Shown here: piece after piece, positions 55,201 through 62,092 of the stretch | Layout of the letters: each line of letters begins with the position of its first letter | How positions within the stretch are numbered: position 1 is the first letter of the stretch | Origin: an uncultured bacterium | GTDB taxonomy: Bacteria > Planctomycetota > JAJSAM01 > JAJVHW01 | Direction of reading: 5' to 3' | NCBI GenBank assembly: GCA_937996235.1 | Contig: CALKVK010000027.1 | Coordinates: 1-64,000 of the forward strand | Length of the DNA stretch: 64,000 nucleotides | Position numbers and translations under genes: made by a program | Notes under the pieces: generated by a model | What the model saw: only the letters and a program-made list of their open reading frames with translations | What the model was told of the DNA's origin: nothing | The model's database searches: none

Positions 55201-55625
55201 GCCGTGACGCGCGCCGCCGCCGACGTGTCGTCGGCTGCGGCGGTCGACGGCGGCTGGGGCAACTCCGCGTGCGGAGCAGCCGGTTCCGGTGCGAGGGGCT
55301 GCGGCTGCGCCGTCGCGCGCAGGGGCTCCGCCGGCGCGCGCAGGGGCTCCGCCGGCGCGGGCAGGGGCTCCGCCGGCGCTGCCGCGGCGGGCGCCGTCAC
55401 CATGCTCGGTGCGGACTCGTCGGCCGCAGCGTTCCGCCGCGCGGTCTCCGAGAGGGCCGACTCGAGCGCCTGGATGCGGCGCAGCAGCGTGTCCGTGAGC
55501 ACGACGAGGGCCGCGTGCTCGGAGCGTCTGCGATCGAGGAGCACGAACGCGGCGACGATGGCCGCAGCCCCGCACGCGAACAGCGCGAACAGGCAGAGCG
55601 CGAGTAGCGCGGCCGCGTGGCTCAC
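52206..55625 (-). CDS. DUF2339 polytopic membrane protein
   Basis: The 1139-residue protein starts with one membrane segment, a short coiled-coil, and a long Ala/Pro/Glu linker (about 85-225) containing PAEPLRA repeats. Then come about 25-30 hydrophobic segments beginning FEARVGGRWFHYVGVVALLFGAAYFLQYAY, the DUF2339 signature, and ending LFDLSFLDTPYRMLALVVLG. Function is unknown; the C-terminal half recalls multi-pass YccA/AcrB-like assemblies only in hydrophobicity. The GTG start at 55625 lacks a clear ribosome-binding site. The C25 peptidase follows closely. Confidence 0.85.
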   Translation of the reverse strand: MSHAAALLALCLFALFACGAAAIVAAFVLLDRRRSEHAALVVLTDTLLRRIQALESALSETARRNAAADESAPSMVTAPAAAAPAEPLPAPAEPLRAPAEPLRATAQPQPLAPEPAAPHAELPQPPSTAAADDTSAAARVTAAEPASAPASAAASAPVAEPARAPAAAPARPPAHAAQTSVPSHAAAPAAADPAPPPESVEPAPPPPPPVPARATDAAGEPATLSFEARVGGRWFHYVGVVALLFGAAYFLQYAYQRGWYTPALQIASGLATGVAALVWGHRLARRGRDVLASGACGGGIALLHLVLFVGVRVHDIVPRDVAFVGMVATTCVGALLAVLHRSTPTAALAAVGAYATPPLLGAAWDAPGFLFVYIWIASAGFLAVGLLRATPWLRVLVSVATLSHLGSWWAVHAAEHRGLAALTASAFLVLTCGEALVAVLRQRGAAGAQLVALGAALLHAPALHEALAHGLLDWRGAAFLATSLAFLAGAALLVRRGAADDALFALFAGAAACHALLFPLVESRIEGWHVTLTWAVVAVLIQTLATRAPSTIARGWALVALLLAGARLLAFDAPGELLDPLHYTPLVSARGAAFLGVGAATAAVLRLRRRDPAAADAERLPVTFVWLLALALPVVFASLEVRSAFTRWVEPLFVGRAAEYAQARALWFDLMWVAYAGALAIVGRRRASRLVQVTGAMFGALILLRLIVVEIAVGNLPVTFVLLNARAAALLGSAAVLALVARDHRPGTASERSASEACRVLAHVLLLGALALEWHDVIAPRDLPGLLAGTTWRGIAALAAVHGTWLFVAARRRADTTASVLGATFALTAALLGCVLDPLVLPAHASVALVAPRTLLALLPIVAAHLLARLTPRDGTENRDVCAVATWLAHVATLVLLALEARDLFARHPLWNADAWPSCVAATPASIAALWALYAIAASRRAAARTNATLAGIGSAALAASGVAIAVALTDAEAARSVLANTRFAGGLMTAVALFVQGARARQGKRSQSAAVCALLGHALLITLLTREVADHFAIAQRSTLRGWFATDDARALAYSTLWALYGIAAVVAGFVRGERAVRLFALALLAGTVAKVFLFDLSFLDTPYRMLALVVLGAVLVGVSVLYQRRARRDAAEEPETQ
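55318..55384. repeat. In-frame 21-bp tandem repeats in the DUF2339 linker
   Basis: Three near-identical units of CAGGGGCTCCGCCGGCGC plus three variable bases encode PAEPL(R/P)A. They make the linker length variable. Confidence 0.8.
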
Positions 55626-55640
55626 TGGGAGCGATGCTAA

Positions 55641-55708
55641 CCACCCGCAGCGTTCGCCGGCTCCCGCGCCCGGCGCGTCGCCGGAGTCGCGATCTCTGCG
55701 TCGGCGCC
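55641..55708. repeat. Left-end fragment of the inverted-repeat element at 255-495
   Basis: This matches 255-322 in direct orientation, with the run CGTCGCCGGAGTCGCGAT identical and a few mismatches elsewhere. It lies just upstream of the DUF2339 start. From 55709 to 56039 there is no convincing gene. Confidence 0.6.
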
Positions 55709-56039
55709 CGCAGGGCGTGACTTCGCGAGATGCCCGACGACGTTCCTGTCTCGCGGGGCACCCCTCGAGGGCGGCGCCTCCGACCCTGCGAAGCGTGCGG
55801 TGGGGGCGCGCGAGGGCTGCGTCCGGCGACGCAGGTCCGCACTCCGCCCCACCCACGCCCTCCTCCGCGGCACGCCGGCGCCCGGACCAGCGACGCCCTC
55901 GTCGAAGCGGACCACGTCGCCACCGCACTCGGACCGCCGATGTCCGACCGCCCCGCTCAGCATGCTCCCCGCGCGGGCCGGTCGCCTGCGCGCCGGGAAC
56001 ACACGCGTCGTCTCGAACGACGCCGGGGAGGTGGAGAGC

Positions 56040-56559
56040 ATGAGGATCATCCGAACGGGCATCGTCGGCGCCGCGCTGATCGTCGCGGGCGCCGCGCTCA
56101 CGGGCTGCCGCGGTCTCTGGGAGCCTGTCCGAGAAACCCGTCGAGGATCGGCTTCGTCCAGGTGCGCCGGGCGTCGTGCCGCGCAGGCGAAGCCGCTGCC
56201 GAAGCATCATCGAGCCTGCGCGGTGCGGCGAACGGCGTGCCTGGGCGGAGCAGCCGGTGCGGAACGGCGTGCGACGTGGCTCGCTCACCGGTTCCGACGG
56301 GTTTCTCGGACAGGCTCCTAGGCCCTGGCAGGAGGCGGACCTGCAGCGGATCGAGGCGGCGGGGCTGCCGAAGCTGGAGCCGAAGTCCCCGGCGGCCGCC
56401 GGGGCGCTCAACCTGCTCCCCGGCAACGGCGACGCCTACAACGGCGAGTGGGGGGCCTTCGTCTGCAACCTGCTGCTCTGGCCGCTGTCCGTCGTCTGGG
56501 GCATCCCGGAGGCGGCCGTCACCGCGTCCAACCTGAACAAGCAGGCGACGTGGGCATAG
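56040..56559 (+). pseudogene. Small lipoprotein gene split by a MITE-like insertion
   Basis: The 5' part has GGAGAGC before the ATG and encodes MRIIRTGIVGAALIVAGA, a lipobox LTGC (C22) and RGLW. The 199-bp insertion at 56120-56318 then interrupts it. After the element another frame continues: PWQEADLQRIEAAGLPKLE, and a hydrophobic tail with NLLPGNGDAYNGEWGAF and LLLWPLSVVWGIPEA. Removing 199 bases brings both parts into one frame, giving a lipoprotein of about 107 residues. Read through, the first part ends in a stop at 56321. The stop codon of the second part is the first three bases of the family 1 repeat. Confidence 0.75.
56120..56318. mobile_element. Non-autonomous inverted-repeat element (MITE-like, 199 bp)
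   Basis: The first and last 24 bases (56120-56143 and 56295-56318) are perfect inverted repeats beginning GGAGCCTGTCCGAG. They enclose 151 bp with no transposase. Many IS5-family and related elements carry GAGCCTGTCC-like ends, which suggests the mobilising enzyme. Flanks give only a loose duplication (CTGG/CTAG if the outermost base is excluded). It interrupts a lipoprotein gene. Confidence 0.82.
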
Positions 56560-56673
56560 CCCGACCTTCTCACGACGACTCACGCACCTGAGCGGTCCAG
56601 AGCGCCGCGTGCTGCGTTGCCTCCCCTCCGCTCCGGCCTTCGGCCTACGCTCCGCGTTCGCTCGTCTCGGAGG
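56557..56673. repeat. Dispersed repeat, family 1, copy B (inverted)
   Basis: The reverse complement equals 1-141 minus one 24-bp unit, with about three mismatches. The copy begins exactly at TAG, the stop codon of the disrupted lipoprotein frame. It is non-coding beyond that. Confidence 0.85.
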
Positions 56674-56727
56674 CTCCGCAGGAGCCTCCTCGTGCGGCTC
56701 CGCCGCACCCTCGCTCACTCCGCGACG

Positions 56728-56898
56728 CCACGGCGTCGCGATCGCCTCGGCGCCTTGCCCGCGACGCCCTGTCCTCGCTCAGGACGCAGTCGGCGGCGCG
56801 TACCGGGTACGCCGCAACCACTCGGAACGTGGATCGCACCGCGGTCGTCGTCACGACGTGCGCGAGCCTCGTGAGAAGGCCGGGCTGCCTGCACGGGC
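56728..56898. repeat. Dispersed repeat, family 2, copy B (inverted)
   Basis: The reverse complement follows 906-1075 over its full length with scattered substitutions. The order of families 1 and 2 relative to each other is preserved at both loci. From 56899 to 57020 there is a run of CGGCGCC-type short repeats (56961-57002) and no gene. Confidence 0.72.
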
Positions 56899-57020
56899 CG
56901 GGGAAGGTGGAGTTCGCGGCGCGCGAGGCGCAGACCGGCGGCACCGACTGAACGCCCCTCCCCAGTTCGGCGCCCGGCGCACGGCGCCCGGCGCCCGGCG
57001 CGTGCGAAGCCTCCGTGCTC

Positions 57021-57050
57021 GACCGCGCCGGGCCGCCTTCCGGCGCGGTC
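57021..57050. terminator. Terminator-like hairpin after the HTH gene
   Basis: A perfect 11-bp stem (57021-57031 with 57040-57050) with an 8-nt loop lies 3 bp past the stop of the minus-strand HTH gene. No T-run. Confidence 0.55.
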
Positions 57051-57053
57051 CGG

Positions 57054-57263
57054 CTACTCCGGACCGTACGCCGCCGCCATCCGCCGTGCGTGCTCGGCGA
57101 CGGCGTCGCGGAGCCGGTCGCGCAGGAACTCCAGGTCGCGCTGCACCGTCTTCGCGCTGACCTCCCATTCCCGCGCGAACGAGCTGCAGTTCGGGTGACT
57201 GCCGGCGCGGATGCGCGCGTCGAGCTCGAGCAGCCGGCGAAACGTGCCTCGGTAGATGTGCAT
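57054..57263 (-). CDS. Short HTH protein, DeoR/WYL-regulator N-terminus only
   Basis: The 69-residue product is one winged-helix domain: RLLELDARIRAGSHPN...AREWEVSAKTVQRDLEFLRDRL. This matches the DNA-binding head of YafY/WYL transcription factors, which normally continue for another 200 residues with a WYL ligand domain. Here it stops after about one domain, so it is either a truncated remnant or a stand-alone DNA-binding protein. It lies just left of the restriction-modification operon on the same strand. Confidence 0.6.
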   Translation of the reverse strand: MHIYRGTFRRLLELDARIRAGSHPNCSSFAREWEVSAKTVQRDLEFLRDRLRDAVAEHARRMAAAYGPE

Positions 57264-57507
57264 CGCGCGAGGCTACTCACAGCGCTCGGACAGAGGATGT
57301 CCGAGTCCGCCGCGTAGCGTGTCGGGCGATGGGAAGGGTGTGCGGCGAGCCGCGTGGGGCAACGGACCTGCGGAGGCCCGCGGCCGGGCGGTTCGATTCG
57401 CGGTACGCGCGCGCCAGGATGCGCCTCGACACGCCGGTCGCCCGGGCCGCCATGCGACTGTCCCGAGTGCAGGAGATGGGCGGATTGGGTCCCCAGCCCC
57501 AACCCTC

Positions 57508-57996
57508 TTACGAACCACTCGCAGAGGCTCGGGGGCCTCGGGCACCCGGACTGCGGCCCGCGACGGCCTCCACGCGCCGGAGGGCCGGTGGCGTGAGGGT
57601 CTCCGAGCGCAGGTCGACCTCGTGCTCCCAGATCCTCACGACGGCCCAGCTCCGCTCCGCGAGTTCGCGACCCTGTCGGCGGTCGCGCTCGCGGTTCGCT
57701 TCGATCTTCTCGGCCCACCACTCCGCGTTCGCCTTGGGGAGGGTGAAGTGCTTCGGGCAACCGTGCCAGAAGCAGCCATCGATGAAGACGCAGGCGCGCT
57801 GCGTCCGCAGCACGAAGTCAGGCGTGCAGCGGAGGGACGCCACCGGCCGAGTCCGGCGGCGAAAGCGCAGATGGAGCCGTCGGAGCGTGCGCGAGACAAC
57901 GAATTCGATCTGTGTCGGGCGCCCGACGTTGGCCTGCATGACGCGCCGGACTCCCGGGGAGGATGCCTGGGGTGCGCGGGACCGAATGCCGCTCAC
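57508..57996 (-). CDS. vsr: Very-short-patch repair endonuclease Vsr
   Basis: Vsr nicks DNA next to T:G mismatches left by deamination of 5-methylcytosine. The 162-residue product has CTPDFVL with the catalytic aspartate (D60), then CVFIDGCFWHGCPKH (69-83), WWAEKIEANRERD and WAVVRIWEHEV. The usual HMSxIRSKxT start is altered (MQANVGRPTQIEF). Its ATG overlaps the endonuclease stop (ATGA), so it belongs to the restriction-modification operon with the C5 methyltransferase whose damage it repairs. Confidence 0.93.
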   Translation of the reverse strand: MSGIRSRAPQASSPGVRRVMQANVGRPTQIEFVVSRTLRRLHLRFRRRTRPVASLRCTPDFVLRTQRACVFIDGCFWHGCPKHFTLPKANAEWWAEKIEANRERDRRQGRELAERSWAVVRIWEHEVDLRSETLTPPALRRVEAVAGRSPGARGPRASASGS

Positions 57997-59048
57997 AGTC
58001 CCGGTAGAAGGTCGTCGGCGTCGTCAGGGAGCGGATCGGCGTCGTCCGTCGACTCCTCCACCGCGCGCGTGATCGGCCACTCGGTGTCGCCAATGCACAC
58101 AACGATGGTGGCACCGTCTGTCCGGAGCCCGAAATCGCGAAGGCCTTGCGCGGCGCCCGCGAGCACGCGCGTCAGCGGCGTGCGGACGTACCTCTCCAGG
58201 AACAGCGACATCGTCGGGCCCGCCTCGGCTTCGAGGTGGCTCCATGCGTCGTCGCCGATGTGGACCTCTCCGTCGCGCGCCAGGAATTCGGTCCGCAGAG
58301 CATCCAACTTCGAGTTCGACGTCGGATCGAGCACGACGAGCACGGGAACGAACCCGCTGTCGCGGCAGTCCTGGGGGAAACTCATCTCCTCGGACCACCG
58401 CCCTTGTCCGGAAGCGGCGATCGTGACGCGCAACTTCAACTCGTACGCCCTGTCGCCCTTCAGGCAATCCACCTGGCGCCCCTTGCCCGCGTCTCCAGTC
58501 CGACGGACTGGACTATTCTTTGCCGACGCAGGCGCGCCGCCGATCGCGTTCGCGATGATAGGCTCGAACAGGTAGCCGGTCTCCTGAGCCGCCCGGTTGT
58601 CGATGTCGTACACCCACTTCCGCCAGACCAGCAGCGACGCCAGCGAGTCCGCATCGACGTGGCCGTACTGCAGCAGGCACCGCGGCCCTACCTGGTCCAT
58701 CGTCGGCATCGGCTGCGTAGCGAGGACCCGCGTGTACTTGAGTCGGGCCTTGTGGAGCGTGGCCAAACAGTTGAAGTACGTGTCCGCGTTGGCATCCAGT
58801 CGTACGAGGCGTTCGAAGAGCGAGAGAAACCGGGAGCCGTCGAGGCCGAGCGCGTCTGGATCCACGGTCTCGTAGAACTCCGGAACGGCGACGTGACCGT
58901 CGCCGAACCGACCCGCCAGGCCCAGATCCTCCACGATGCGGTGAACGAGGTAGGTGCAGGCAATGTCGCTGAGCGCGACGCCCTGCGCGCCGCCGCCGAG
59001 GGAGCGTACCTTCTCGATCATCGACCGCTGCGACTGAGAGAGGGTCAT
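57993..59048 (-). CDS. Type II restriction endonuclease, probably ApaLI family
   Basis: The 351-residue protein lies between a C5 methyltransferase and Vsr, sharing 4-base overlaps with both. A PD-(D/E)xK-type core is visible: E162 in GYLFEP, D194 in RQVDC, E203 and K205 in AYELKLR, followed by VTIAASGQGRWSEEMSFPQD, a stretch I associate with the ApaLI family (ApaLI cuts GTGCAC). Base composition is lower in GC than the window (35 of 60 in the line at 58741), suggesting acquisition by transfer. Family assignment is from memory of the motif; cleavage specificity is not established. Confidence 0.75.
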   Translation of the reverse strand: MTLSQSQRSMIEKVRSLGGGAQGVALSDIACTYLVHRIVEDLGLAGRFGDGHVAVPEFYETVDPDALGLDGSRFLSLFERLVRLDANADTYFNCLATLHKARLKYTRVLATQPMPTMDQVGPRCLLQYGHVDADSLASLLVWRKWVYDIDNRAAQETGYLFEPIIANAIGGAPASAKNSPVRRTGDAGKGRQVDCLKGDRAYELKLRVTIAASGQGRWSEEMSFPQDCRDSGFVPVLVVLDPTSNSKLDALRTEFLARDGEVHIGDDAWSHLEAEAGPTMSLFLERYVRTPLTRVLAGAAQGLRDFGLRTDGATIVVCIGDTEWPITRAVEESTDDADPLPDDADDLLPGL

Positions 59049-60253
59049 GCGACGCTGCTTTCGGGGAACAGCGACGGTGTCAGGAACCGCTCGGTGATGA
59101 CCTCGCAGGTCCGCTTGAGCGCCGGGCTGATCCCGGACGCGTGAGTAACCACGAACGAGAGCAGAGCACCCGGCTCACGGTCTGGGGTCGCAGTCCCCAA
59201 CTCGTGGCGAAGGTGGCCGGCGAGCCTCTGAGCGAAGCGTGGCGGGACGGCGTCGCCGATCATCGTCGCCCTCTGGGTCGATGTCCCCTCGAAGTCGTAC
59301 GAGTCCGGGAACGTCTGCAGGCGGGCACACTCGCGCAGCGTGAGGAACCGATCCGCGCTGGGATGGACGAACTCGGCGGAAGCGGCGCTCGTGATCGCCT
59401 TGCTCGGTTCGCCGCCGATCAGGCGCCGAATCCCGGACGGGGCGCCTCCGCGACGCTCCGTGGGCATCCCGTCGCGGACACGGCGATTGGCGCGGCGCTG
59501 GTAGCTGGGGTGTTGCAGCTCCTCGGGCAGGTCCGCCATCCGCTGGCCGGGCTCCAGAGCCGAGATGCGCGCGAGATCATCGTCCGAGAGGGGGGACGCG
59601 AAGTGCTCGGAAGGCTCGCCGGGTGGAGCGGTCGCCGGACTGGGAAGGTCGGCGAGGGTTTGCGCCACCGTCGGGCACTTCGGCAGGCCGCGACCGACCT
59701 GCGTCGCGCCGGGGGCACCGAAGGCGAAGTGGGTCAGCTCCGGAAACGTCGGCGTCCAGCCTCGGCCGCCGATCGCGATCACGCGCTTTCGGTGTTGGGG
59801 CACGCCATAGTTGGCAGCGTTCACTTTCCGCACATGGACGCGGTAGCCGGCCGTGATCACGGGCTCGAGGAGGTCCATCACGAATTGGCCGCCATCGGCT
59901 GTGAGGAACCCCTCAACGTTCTCGAACAGGAACGCAGTCGGGCGGTACCTCGCGATCAGCCGCGCGTAGACTCTCACGAGCGTGTTGCGGTGGTCGTCCA
60001 CGCGACGGGCGCCCGCCGACGAGAAGCCCTGGCAGGGTGGGCCACCGATGAAGACCTGGGCATCCGGCAGTTCCGTGTCGTCCGTCACGAGGCCGTGCTG
60101 GACGTGGTCACCAAGATTGCGCGCATAGGTCGCGACCGCGCAGTCGGTCTTCTCGATGGCGTGGATCACGTCGAACCCGGCGTTGCGGAACCCCAGCGAG
60201 AGGCCCCCAGGGCCGGAGAACAGATCGACGACGGTCGGGTGGGGCCACGACAT
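59045..60253 (-). CDS. dcm: DNA (cytosine-5) methyltransferase
   Basis: The 402-residue enzyme has all main C5-methylase motifs: I VVDLFSGPGGLSLGF (8-22), IV GGPPCQGFSS with the catalytic C74, VI FLFENVEGF, VIII QHRKRVIAIG, and X GDAVPPRFAQRLAGHL. A target-recognition region of about 100 residues lies between VIII and IX. ATG 60253 puts motif I near the N-terminus as usual; a TTG at 60382 is in frame. It leads the methylase-endonuclease-vsr operon and protects host DNA from the endonuclease. Confidence 0.93.
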   Translation of the reverse strand: MSWPHPTVVDLFSGPGGLSLGFRNAGFDVIHAIEKTDCAVATYARNLGDHVQHGLVTDDTELPDAQVFIGGPPCQGFSSAGARRVDDHRNTLVRVYARLIARYRPTAFLFENVEGFLTADGGQFVMDLLEPVITAGYRVHVRKVNAANYGVPQHRKRVIAIGGRGWTPTFPELTHFAFGAPGATQVGRGLPKCPTVAQTLADLPSPATAPPGEPSEHFASPLSDDDLARISALEPGQRMADLPEELQHPSYQRRANRRVRDGMPTERRGGAPSGIRRLIGGEPSKAITSAASAEFVHPSADRFLTLRECARLQTFPDSYDFEGTSTQRATMIGDAVPPRFAQRLAGHLRHELGTATPDREPGALLSFVVTHASGISPALKRTCEVITERFLTPSLFPESSVA

Positions 60254-60400
60254 CACACCGTGATCGTACGGAGTCGGGGGGACAACGTCCTCGGGTCGAT
60301 CGTCGGGTGACGGGGATGGCGTCGTTCCCTGGCCCGCCCACCGCGACCGGAGCCGCTCGGGCGGCGGGTTGCTCGTAGCCAAAATGGAAGAATCTTTGCC

Positions 60401-60432
60401 CAGGCGCCTGTGCTAAAATCGCCAGGCGCCTG
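60401..60432 (+). promoter_or_regulatory. Twin palindromes flanking an extended -10 box
   Basis: CAGGCGCCTG occurs at 60401-60410 and again at 60423-60432, each a perfect 10-bp palindrome, 22 bases centre to centre (two helical turns). Between them TGCTAAAAT is an extended -10 element pointing right. This is in the region between the methyltransferase gene and the HTH gene at 60620. The geometry suggests binding by a cooperative dimeric regulator. Downstream, a 14-codon frame (ATG 60453 to TAA 60497, MCAKDRAARLAVAS) could be a leader peptide. From 60254 to 60619 no other gene is seen. Confidence 0.5.
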
Positions 60433-60619
60433 ATCGGTGGAGACCAGGCGGCATGTGCGCGAAGGACCGTGCCGCTAGGCTCGCCGTAGCCAGCTAAGAG
60501 AGACGCGCCAGTGACACCCCAAGGCGACACCTCGCGCGTGACCCCTGGGACAACGGAGACCGCGCGGATCCGGGTACTGGACTGGCGGCGGGCTCGACAG
60601 CCGTGAGAATGAGGATGCC

Positions 60620-61255
60620 ATGAGGAAGACGTCGCCAGCCAAGCGACCCAATTCGCGCCTAGCGGCAACGCGCCCGGTCGATCCGAACGAGGCTCCCAAG
60701 GCTCCCGCGAGGTCCACGAGCATGAAGCGACGTCGCGCAGCTGGGGGAGTGCCGGCGGCGTCCGAGGCCGAGGCGTCCGACCTGGACGATGCGGACTCGG
60801 CCAGCGACGCGGGCACGACCGTGATCTGGGGCGACGCGATGGAGGCGGACGACTTCATCAAGGTCCCCCGCACGGTCCTGTACCTCGCGCGCTACGACTC
60901 CGAACTGCGGAAGAAGATCGGGCACGGACCCATGCTGCTTCTGCTCGTGCTCGCGGCGCGCAAGTTCCGGAACCGAGATACGGCGGCGTTCTGGGAGGCG
61001 CTTGCTCTCGATCTGGGCGTGTCCATCGACACAGTCCGGAGGTGGGGGTACGCGCTCAAGAAGGAGAAGCTGCTCGACATCCAGAACCGGCGCCTGCGGC
61101 GGGACCCTGACGCCCGGGAGCCGTCCGTCTACCGGAACGACCGGAACATCTACGACATAGCTCCCTTCGTGAAGGCGCTGTCTGGTGCGTCGGCAGCTCG
61201 AGAAGCCGAGAGGAAGGAGCGCCGCGCCAAACGCGCTGGCGAGGCCAAACGATGA
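60620..61255 (+). CDS. HTH-domain DNA-binding protein
   Basis: The 211-residue protein has a long basic, then acidic, disordered N-terminus (to about 75). The folded part FIKVPRTVLYLARYDSELRKKIG...LLLLVLAARKFRNRD...AALALDLGVSIDTVRRWGYALKKEKLLDI (about 79-155, abbreviated) is a winged-helix/HTH domain of the kind found in phage or plasmid replication and control proteins. A basic tail (KERRAKRAG) follows. GAGG five bases before the ATG supports the start. It is divergent from the restriction-modification operon and may bind the twin palindromes, which is inference. Confidence 0.65.
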   Translation: MRKTSPAKRPNSRLAATRPVDPNEAPKAPARSTSMKRRRAAGGVPAASEAEASDLDDADSASDAGTTVIWGDAMEADDFIKVPRTVLYLARYDSELRKKIGHGPMLLLLVLAARKFRNRDTAAFWEALALDLGVSIDTVRRWGYALKKEKLLDIQNRRLRRDPDAREPSVYRNDRNIYDIAPFVKALSGASAAREAERKERRAKRAGEAKR

Positions 61256-61347
61256 CTACGAGGCGACCATGTTGTTGAGGTAGCGCGCCGTTCGGATGGA
61301 CTGACCCACCCCGGTCGGCGCGGACTACAAATGCCGACGGCCGTCCC

Positions 61348-61983
61348 TCAGCGGTAGCACGCAGATCGAGAGACGGCCGCCCGGGTTCTGACACCCGTCG
61401 GCGCGCGGCGCTGCCGCACGCCTGCGGTAAGGCTACACCGCCGACCGCCGCTGTCCACGCAGCGGCCGTCGGCGCTCAGCCGGGGTCGGCGCGCGAACGC
61501 GAGGTCAGCCGGAACGACGATCGTCCCGCCCGCCCTGCCTGCGCCGCCGACCGTTTTGCGCCAGAGGGTGGCAACGACGAGGCCTCCGGCCGAGACCGGG
61601 TTCGTGGCGTCGTCGTGGTCGATGATCAGCTCGGTGACGTGGGGGCCGTCGCCGGCGTCGATCGCGTCGGGGGCAGCACCGATGTTGGACACGGCGTCGG
61701 CGAGGGGCGTCGCGGCCTTGGTCGCGTTCTCCTGGCCGGGGGCAAGGGTCCGGACCTCGCCGGTCCACTCGATGTCGTTGCCCGCAACCTCTGCCTGGTC
61801 CAGCACTTGGAACAGGCGCAGCCGGAGGTCGGAGGCACCGTTCCAGTTCCGCGGGACGATGGCCGCGAGCGTGCGGCGCTCGGCCACGTCGTCGAAGAGC
61901 CACTCCACCAGCACGCCCTCCCGCTCGTCGGTGGGGAAGGGGTTCACGGCCGGGCGCGGAGGGGCTACGGCACGGGGCGACAC
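61348..61983 (-). CDS. Phage-structural-like beta protein, possibly truncated
   Basis: The 211-residue frame starts at GTG without a Shine-Dalgarno sequence. Residues about 20-150 have the pattern of phage or virus-like structural accessory proteins (WLFDDVAERRTLAAIVPRNW...NDIEWTGEVRTLAPGQ...ITTLSR-like VVATLWRKT). From about 160 the sequence becomes Arg/Ser-rich and unnatural, suggesting the frame has run off a broken end. Identification is by pattern only. Confidence 0.45.
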   Translation of the reverse strand: MSPRAVAPPRPAVNPFPTDEREGVLVEWLFDDVAERRTLAAIVPRNWNGASDLRLRLFQVLDQAEVAGNDIEWTGEVRTLAPGQENATKAATPLADAVSNIGAAPDAIDAGDGPHVTELIIDHDDATNPVSAGGLVVATLWRKTVGGAGRAGGTIVVPADLAFARRPRLSADGRCVDSGGRRCSLTAGVRQRRAPTGVRTRAAVSRSACYR

Positions 61984-62092
61984 GGAGGGCAGGTCGCTTG
62001 GTGTTCGCGAGCGTCCGCTCGGATGAGGCGCCGTCGCCCGGCGACCCCGCGGGGCGGGGCGGCTGAGCGCGGATCGATCTCCAGGGCGCTGC

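Noticed and set aside
50634..55607. A frame of about 1650 codons opposite the C25 peptidase and DUF2339 genes
   Set aside because: It spans two clear genes on the other strand and shows only antisense-type composition.
55637..56101. A 154-codon minus-strand frame upstream of DUF2339
   Set aside because: It overlaps the repeat fragment and the lipoprotein start, lacks a ribosome-binding site, and its protein is low-complexity Arg/Ala/Pro.
57329..58575. Plus-strand frames over the vsr and endonuclease genes
   Set aside because: Vsr and the methylase operon on the minus strand carry complete catalytic motifs; the plus frames have none.
60108..60668. A 186-codon minus-strand frame over the twin-palindrome region
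   Set aside because: It runs into the methyltransferase in the wrong frame and crosses the clear start of the HTH gene; composition is not protein-like.
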